Of a stretch of 64,000 bases of DNA, positions 57,701-64,000 are shown piece after piece. Every line of letters begins with the position of its first letter. Within the stretch, counting starts at the first letter, position 1. The notes below the pieces were generated by a model. It made no database searches, was not told the origin of the DNA, and saw only the letters and a program-made list of their open reading frames with translations. The translations under genes and the position numbers were made by a program. This stretch comes from Dipodascopsis uninucleata var. uninucleata (Eukaryota; Ascomycota; Lipomycetes; Lipomycetales; Lipomycetaceae). The stretch lies in NCBI GenBank assembly GCA_030568195.1, contig JAJLTO010000005.1, positions 124,001 through 188,000 of the forward strand, written 5' to 3'.

Positions 57701-59250
57701 GTCGTCTCACACTTCCAAGCGGTTCTGTCTCGCATATGCCACGTTGGCAGCTGTGATGCTCAAAACTTCTCGCGTCTTATCGTCGCGTGACGGTGGTCTC
57801 TGTAGCTAGCGTCGTACGCATTGTCTGACAAGACGTCTCACGTGCGAGTTCAGCATCTAAGGCTGCTTCGCAGAAGTCGTACGGGCCGACCGGTGCCGCA
57901 ACCGCTATATACACACTACTTCGATTTACTTAACCGATAATTATAGCGGTACTATACAGTAACGCAGAGTTCGTTCTCGCGGAGCGGAAAGTGAAACTTT
58001 ACGAATAAAAATTTTTATAGCTTGTTTCGGAGCCGACATGCTATATAGTCCTACGTTACATCACTTCCACCCTTTCTCTTTCCCGTCTACAGGATCGTCT
58101 ACTTTACTTTACAACACGCTACAAGCCGTAACTACCTCGACGTCAACGCTAGTGCTAGACTGTCTAGCTGCAGTTCTCTATCGTGCACACCCATAAAAAA
58201 AACCTTCTGTGGCATGTCTCTGTGCGCAGCTGTCGTATGACGCATGACCCGCGATTACCACATCTGTGTAGCAGCTAGCGTAGCGCGGGGCCTGACCCTC
58301 TCCAGGTACATTCACGTCAGCAGTCTGGTCCATAGTCTACAGATCTCAGCACTCGGCTCGTGCAGCAGAGAGCGCGTCGTGCCAGTACTAGTTAAAAATA
58401 AAATCCTAGCAGAAATTTCGCCGCGCACGTATAGGCTAAGTTGTTAGTCAGCCGATTTATAAATTAACTAAACCAACTGATCAGCCCGAAGAATGCCATG
58501 CCTGGCATGACTGGACGATTGTTACTATCGCGCTACATACCAGGTTCTGCAACTATGCGCTTTCGTACTGGCGGCACAGCTATTTATTGAATACTATACT
58601 AATAATAGCATTGTGTGCTGCTTACCAAGTTCAGTATTTCTCCGATCTCGATATCCTAGGTTGAATCTGATTTAGTGCTGCTAGTAGACTTTGGAGTAGC
58701 GAATAGCCAAGTAGCCGTCTGGGAGAAGAGCATACTAGAAAGCAACACAGCTATAAACTTGAGGAAGCTTCTTTGATGATCGCTGAGCTAGCTTACATCT
58801 GGCGCCGTTAGAACTAAAGTGGAAAGCGAAAAGTAAAAAAAAATTCCAAAATCAACGCAAAATTAAAATGCTATAAGGAAACAAAGACAAAAGACGTAAA
58901 ACACTGATTCTTTACCAGCGACACTACGTTGCTGTCCACAGCAGGCACTGTGAACCGACAGTCGCCACCTTTCATGCTTGCGAATCCAGTCGGGGCTCAG
59001 AGCAGTCGCAATCGCTATCGCAGTCTTGGGCGTTGCTATGGTGTCATCAAGTACGCCATCGCCCACACCGCCGACATTGGCGCCGGACGCTTGCCGTTCG
59101 TCCCAAAGCATAACTAAATTTGCTAGCGGAAGATCGCTCCCATTAGTAATGATATGACTCTTACTGTACAGACTAAAGGGCTTTGGCGATAGTAGACTAC
59201 CTGTTTCCATTGCGATATAGCTCTCTTCGTCGGTACAGGATCAGCATTTA
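57700..59250. other. Second GC-rich gene-free island
   Basis: G+C and CpG rise visibly over about 1.5 kb compared with either side, with recurring GCTAGC, CTAGC and CGTAC words like those of the island at 1850-4350. A/G-rich text at about 58815-58895 breaks it. Open frames on both strands overlap (for example 58863-59210 minus, 115 codons with ATG) and match no family I know. Confidence 0.45.
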
Positions 59251-60542
59251 TGCGCGCCGCAACCGACCGTGCTATAATTAGAATTTTTGCTACTGAAAAG
59301 CATCATAACACATTTACAATGTCGGTTAGGAGGCAAAGAAATACTAGAGAGATATCAGGCACGTATGCCGCTTCAAAATTGAGAGCTAGAACATGATCCG
59401 AAGTAAGTACGTATGCGGTTGGTACCTGGATGTTTTGAGGTGTAATGTTTAGCGTGTTGTGCGCACTGTGTCGGAGTCGGACGTCAGAGGTTTGCATTCC
59501 AGCCTCTTACCTCTACTCGCTTCTTTCCTTGCAGCACCAGAGTTGCTGGTAAATGCTACAATTTACTATTGGTTTGATTGCGCTCCTCTCCTGGACTCAT
59601 TTGGCCACATTACATTAGCATTGTGCTGGTGTGTGTTTGTGTCTTGGTGTAGTAGTATTCTTTGTCCCCTTCATTGGCATGCTTTTCCTCACATCCCTTC
59701 GCTACGTGTATGTGCAAACTGGGGTTGCTGAACACAGCAGTTCCCTTTGCGTCTCGCATTCCCCTACATTTGGGCACTTTTGGTGCCCTTCTTCTGTCTA
59801 TTATTAACACTGTTGTAGTGCCACTATGCGCAGCTGACAATATTTCGTTTAAGATTTGCTGTACATGGCGTACTGCTTTCCGCAGAAAAAATTTATTCTT
59901 GTGGCCAACCTGGTGCGCGAGCCGGCCCTTTCGGCCATTTTAATTCTTGCGCTACGTGCCAGCGCGTCGTTATTTTCTGTTTTTATAGCTGTATTCGATT
60001 TCAGTTCTTCCTGACTCTTGTGCAGCAGTCGCCGCTACTAAAAGTAGGATGTTCCGTGCGTAACCTTCCCGAAAGAATCGACTACGCATTTTTCTTTTAA
60101 CTCTCAGAGACTTGCCCACAGGAACCGATGCAGTTCTAGCAGTGTGCGCAGTGTAGCTATTATATTAGCAATATCGCAGCAGCTTCTCATTAATGCTAGA
60201 GTTTTAATTGCTATTTGACTCCTTAGTTGATTATTTAATTATCGTTGTTTTCATTTGAGAGCTCTCAGTTAATTTTTAGTATTTAGATTTTACATTTTGC
60301 GTGGTTTAACCTTTTTTTAGTGCGCTGATATATTACTTTTCATCATTGAATCATAAACAAATAAAGTACTTTCTCTGTTTAGTCGAATCTTATTTATGTT
60401 TTAGCCTTAGTTAGTACCTCTCTCTTAGTTTCGCCTCTGAATTTCGTTCTTAACTGTCCCATTGTTTCTATTTTCCCTTTCGCTAGTACCGATTATTATC
60501 GTGGTTATTATTTGTATCTTTTCGTTTATTTTCTCCCTATTT

Positions 60543-60760
60543 TAATAATAATCATAATAATACTAAAAGTTGTTGTTATTATTATACTATTCTCGCTGAC
60601 TTCGTTCCCTTTTCCCTTCTTTTTATTTCCTTTTTTTCTTTTTTCCTCTTTTTTTTTTCTTTTCTTTTTTTGTTACTTTTTTTCGTCTCTTAGGATATAA
60701 TTTAAATATTAAGATCTTATTGATCATAATAATATAAAAAGTATTATTATTATTATTATA
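60543..60760. repeat. Inverted TAA/TTA arrays flanking a polypyrimidine run
   Basis: A TAA-type array at 60543-60563 and a TTA-type array at 60741-60760 are near reverse complements of each other and enclose the pyrimidine run. They could pair, or they may be simple-sequence coincidence. Confidence 0.5.
60588..60692 (+). promoter_or_regulatory. Long polypyrimidine run upstream of the Ala/Glu-rich gene
   Basis: About 100 bases almost wholly T and C, ending some 215 bases before the start codon. Runs like this are typical of strongly transcribed fungal promoters. Confidence 0.45.
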
Positions 60761-60908
60761 TTCCATCATAGCCATTATAATATTACTGATCTCTTTTACT
60801 TGATCTATTTCTTTTCTCTTCTTGTTATTATCATTATATTTCATCCAACTTGACATCAAGTCGTTTACATTTCTCCATCTTTCTATCGAGATCTACATAA
60901 TATTAAAA

Positions 60909-61857
60909 ATGTCTGCTACTGCTGGTGAGTATATTGTGTTTTATTTCCTGTCTAAAAATGAGTGGCTGTTCAGAGGCGTGCGGAAAGAGCTTTGTGGCCT
61001 GAAATAGAGCAGCTTTGGTCGTCCGTCTAAACGCAGTGTGGACCAGTCTAAGATGCTGTTCAGAGTCTTGACTATTGCATTTCTGTGGGCTTATTTTATG
61101 TATCATCTGCAGCACTTTGTTTCTTGTTCTTGGAGCTGTGGTACATGTGGGTATATTCGGTTTCACTTCGCCTGCTCTTGCTAGTTTTAGAGGTGATTAT
61201 TTCGCTGGACATGCCTTTCTTTTCTCATGGTGATTTAATGGACTGTCAGCATACGATCTCACGAGACTTGTATTGTGGACCGTTATGTGTCTTTTTGAGC
61301 TTTTGTAGATTAGAGAGCGCGTGATTTTTACATCACTGTGGGGGGCTGTATTTTGTAAGCTTTGGCTTGCGGCTCGCTTGTTTATTCGTATATGGGAAGT
61401 TCGAGCATCACATGCTAATATCTAAATTTTTTGACTTTTAGAACCCGTTGCTGCCACTGTCGAGCCTACCACTGAACAGGCTGCTGCTGCTGAGCCAGTC
61501 GTCGTCGAAGAGACTCCAGCTCCAGCTGTTGAGGAGACTCCAGCTCCAGCTCCAACTCCAACCACAGACAAGGCTGCTAAACGTCGCTCTTTCATCCCAT
61601 CCGGCATGGGTGAGAAGTTGAAGAAGTTGCTCACTAAGGCTGTTCCAAAGCGGGAGAAGAAAGCTGCGGCACCGGCAGAGGAGACCGTCACTGCTCCTGT
61701 AACTGAGGAAGCACCTGTGGAGGAAGCTATTCCAGCTGCTGAACCTGCCACTGACGCCGCTAAAATCGCTGAGGAATCTGCTGACAAGGCCGAGGATGAG
61801 GCTAAGAAGATTGCTGACGAAGTTCCTGCAGAGGGTGCCGTTGTTGAGGCTAAGTAG
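60909..61857 (+). CDS. Small Ala/Glu/Pro-rich protein with a five-codon first exon
   Basis: I do not recognise this protein. Exon 1 is only 60909-60924 (MSATA plus one base). A 517-base intron has donor GTGAGT and a CTAAT-type branch point near the acceptor. Exon 2 is 61442-61857. The joined frame gives 143 residues, rich in Ala, Glu, Pro, Thr and Val, with two copies of VEETPAPA. A central basic patch, KRRSFIPSGMGEKLKKLL, could form an amphipathic helix. The acidic C-terminal half (KIAEESADKAEDEAKK) looks helical. Low complexity, a long first intron right after the start and the pyrimidine-rich promoter together resemble abundantly expressed fungal genes; that is inference. No signal peptide or membrane segment is seen. 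Confidence 0.72.
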
Positions 61858-61877
61858 ACTGGATCAGTGTCTGTCTT

Positions 61878-61917
61878 ATAGATTATATATTATGAAATAT
61901 ATATTTATATAATCTAT
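61878..61917. repeat. Perfect 12-base inverted repeat (hairpin) in the 3' region of the Ala/Glu-rich gene
   Basis: ATAGATTATATA at 61878-61889 and TATATAATCTAT at 61906-61917 are exact reverse complements around a 16-base loop, some 20 bases after the stop codon. It may act in 3'-end formation or mRNA stability, or be a simple AT palindrome. Confidence 0.65.
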
Positions 61918-63033
61918 GACAATACAATCAATACAATCAATATTGAGAATTAATGAGTATTTTTTGTTGTTATTGTTGTTGTTGTTGTTATTGTTGTTTG
62001 CTTGTTTGTTTGTCTCTCTATTTCAAGTTTAATAATTCTGATTTTTTCTCTTGAATCACCAGTCAGGTTTTTGAAAGCAATCTTGTACCATTAGTTGCCG
62101 GCAGTGATTTCGTGATATAATTAATATTTCTTGTGTTTTCGTTCTTATATACTTAATTAATTAATTAGTCAGTTTTTCTATTATTCCTCTCTAATGTTGT
62201 AATAAGTCTTCTAAAATTAATATTACTATAATATTACTATCGTGTTATTTGATTAATCAAAGCGTTTTTATGTTAACATTTTTTCCGTTCCGTCAATTAT
62301 TAACATTTTTCCTTTACTGCCTTTTGTTTTACATTCATCCTTACTTTTGCTTTCGGTACTTTTACTATGTGGATCATACTCAAAGAATTTTTGAGCGTCT
62401 AACAACTTACCGATTTCACGTTCATTAAGTTTCTCATTATGCTATATTTCTTTCTTAAAATGTTTTCGTATCGTAGACGAGGTCGAGTCTGCAGAGGCGT
62501 CTTCTTTTATATTGAAATTTTAATTTAATAGTCAAGATTATTGAGAATTGATTTAGCATGGAATTCATAATGGAAATGATCTCTTGTATACCTTTATTAG
62601 GACCTAATAATTCTATCCTACTGCATCTTAAAATCTAACTACTCTTATAATGTTCTTCATATAAACAAAACCTGAAGTAATTTTTGTATATATTCAATCA
62701 ATATTCTATTTCTTATGACAATATTTGTCCGCCCATATATATCATAAATTCGGTATCACTGCAATACTATTAGCGGTACATGCCATAAATATTCATATAC
62801 TGTATCTCGATTGACTGTATTTCAAGCCGAATACTTCAATCACCTAAGTCATAAAAAGCAAAGTTAATATTCGCAAGAAAAGTAAGATATCCGTTCTCAC
62901 AGCAAGACAGTCGGGAAGAACAAGACTCCGCATCACAACTTCATCCTAATATATTCAGTATGATATATGTGGACAAAGCAAGATCAGAACTATTTATTTC
63001 TTCAACTATACGATGCAGATAATGTAGATAAGG

Positions 63034-63168
63034 TTAAAATATAGAATTAACATCATTTGTGAGGGAGATGATCTTCCCAGTTTTCAATGCTGTGCTGTTA
63101 CCAGTTGCAAAACTATGCTTACTCTTAAATCTCGCGGTAGACATTTCTGAAACTTCGCCTTTTGCCAT
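63034..63168 (-). CDS. Possible small exon or short protein (weak)
   Basis: A 44-residue frame starting MAKGEVSEMSTARFKSK and ending just after SLTNDVNSIF. The text before the ATG, TTGTTTTTAG, looks like a 3' splice site, so this could be the last exon of a spliced gene. I could not find the upstream exon, and the sequence matches nothing I know. Confidence 0.22.
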   Translation of the reverse strand: MAKGEVSEMSTARFKSKHSFATGNSTALKTGKIISLTNDVNSIF

Positions 63169-63748
63169 TTCCTAAAAACAAGTTCCAATGTTTATATCAG
63201 CACTTCGTTTCATGGTAGAAACGATAGACCTTTAGTATACTAGAAATAAAATACCTAAAATTAATAGAATACCTTGAAAATTTTCAATATGAACAGAAAA
63301 ACTTTTTTAAGAGCGGTCGGCTTTTACTAGGGTTGCGGTTGTAAACCTCTCACATTCATAGGATGAATTTTTTCTTCCGGCTGAAAACTAGTAAGAAGAG
63401 AATCAAACGAGAAGAGATAGGTAGACAGCATTTAATTCTATTTGGTCAATTATTCTAGCGCTCTTTTGATCTTAGAAATCAATATTTCTAATACTATAAT
63501 TAATCAGATTGTATATATTTAAACAGAATACTTGCAAATTTTTTAGGAATTGGACTTGGAAGGTTTAAAGGTCAGAAAATTTTGGCAGACAGCATTATAA
63601 CACGAGGAAATAGAGAAATAGCAGCAGCTCGCGTCGCTCAGTTTTGAATTTAGTTTGAAAGCATCTGAATCATAAGAATATAGGTGTGAGCTATAAATAA
63701 CTTCATTTCTCTATTTGTGTTTGTTACAACAGATATATTATTATTAAA

Positions 63749-64000
63749 ATGCGACGTTCAGCTCAAGAACTTCTGTGTCAGCAGACTATGTTAACTGCGA
63801 CGCTATTATCTAAGAGTTCGCCTATAGCATCACTGTCATTAAATACGACAATTAAGAGTTTGAGACTGAGGATGTCAAAAGATTGTTTTTCTAGATTGAA
63901 TGGAGCACGACGTACTGTTGTATATATGGACGGTCTTTTACAACGATCAACGCCTTCACCTTCGGACGGTCTTAGCGGTCCCGTGTCAATTGAAGATACT
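63749..64000 (+). CDS. Unrecognised gene, 5' part, running off the right edge
   Basis: From the ATG at 63749 the frame stays open for 84 codons to the end of the window. The start MRRSAQELLCQQTMLTATLL and a later stretch LRLRMSKDCFSRLNGARR are basic and rich in Leu, Ser and Arg, which might suit a mitochondrial targeting sequence. I recognise no domain. An intron may end the exon inside the window, and chance openness cannot be excluded. Confidence 0.4.
   Translation, partial: MRRSAQELLCQQTMLTATLLSKSSPIASLSLNTTIKSLRLRMSKDCFSRLNGARRTVVYMDGLLQRSTPSPSDGLSGPVSIEDT

Larger units (their letters stand above)
59251..60908. other. T/C-rich upstream region of the Ala/Glu-rich gene
   Basis: About 1.7 kb that grows steadily more T-rich toward the gene at 60909. 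It ends in a polypyrimidine run flanked by TAA/TTA arrays. No gene seen; read as promoter and leader. Confidence 0.5.
61858..63748. other. Gene-poor region after the Ala/Glu-rich gene
   Basis: Contains the 3' end of the preceding gene with a hairpin, (TTG)n/(TTTG)n-like simple sequence at about 61957-62016, and otherwise AT-rich DNA. One short minus-strand frame at 63034-63168 is listed separately. Confidence 0.45.

Noticed and set aside
58863-59210. 115-codon minus-strand frame in the second GC-rich island
   Set aside because: It overlaps another frame on the opposite strand and resembles no known protein.

Overview
The window is nuclear DNA of an ascomycete fungus. Most recognisable genes are fungal housekeeping genes: Cyc8/Ssn6, dihydrofolate synthase, Rrp12, NADPH-cytochrome P450 reductase, Pcf11, PP4 catalytic subunit, a DH-PH RhoGEF, CCDC174, an OPT transporter, Ste14, a SERCA-type calcium pump, proteasome beta-3, Erg4, the small TFIIIC subunit, Rrp5 and tRNA-Val(AAC). 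Erg4 and Cyc8 point to an ergosterol-making ascomycete. Introns are short, with GTAAGT/GTATGT/GTGAGT-type donors and CTAA(C/T)-type branch points close to the acceptor. Small genes can hold several introns (five in PUP3, three in PP4, two in STE14), which is denser than in Saccharomyces. With the SERCA pump, this suggests an early-diverging yeast lineage (Lipomyces-like or another basal Saccharomycotina) or Taphrinomycotina. The lineage is inferred, not proven.

Layout. 1-304: 5' end of a leftward auxin-efflux-carrier-family gene. 305-6568: a long stretch with no supportable gene, holding a GC-rich island (about 1.85-4.35 kb), a polypurine then polypyrimidine switch (4.38-4.94 kb) and a long leader for CYC8. 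6.57-19.5 kb: CYC8, a flavin-binding PNPOx-like gene, an orphan zinc-finger/basic protein, FOL3, RRP12 and NCP1, packed tightly. 19.5-22.3 kb: a gene-free promoter/leader with a cluster of AACCCT (telobox-like) words before PCF11. 22.3-54.2 kb: PCF11, PP4, RhoGEF, CCDC174, OPT, STE14, SERCA, PUP3, ERG4, TFIIIC subunit, RRP5 and an unrecognised type II membrane protein. 54.7 kb: tRNA-Val. 54.8-60.9 kb: a second gene-poor stretch with another GC-rich island and a T/C-rich tract ahead of a small Ala/Glu-rich gene. 63.7 kb to the end: an open frame running off the window.

The genes do not form one pathway. Some functional groupings are visible: ribosome biogenesis (RRP12, RRP5), sterol/ER biology (NCP1, ERG4, STE14, SERCA) and transcription (CYC8, PCF11, TFIIIC). 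I found no transposon, CRISPR array or virus-like element. The most unusual items are an RRP5 gene that encodes about half of the usual protein, the two GC-rich gene-free islands with a similar layout, the AACCCT cluster upstream of PCF11, and several unrecognised proteins.
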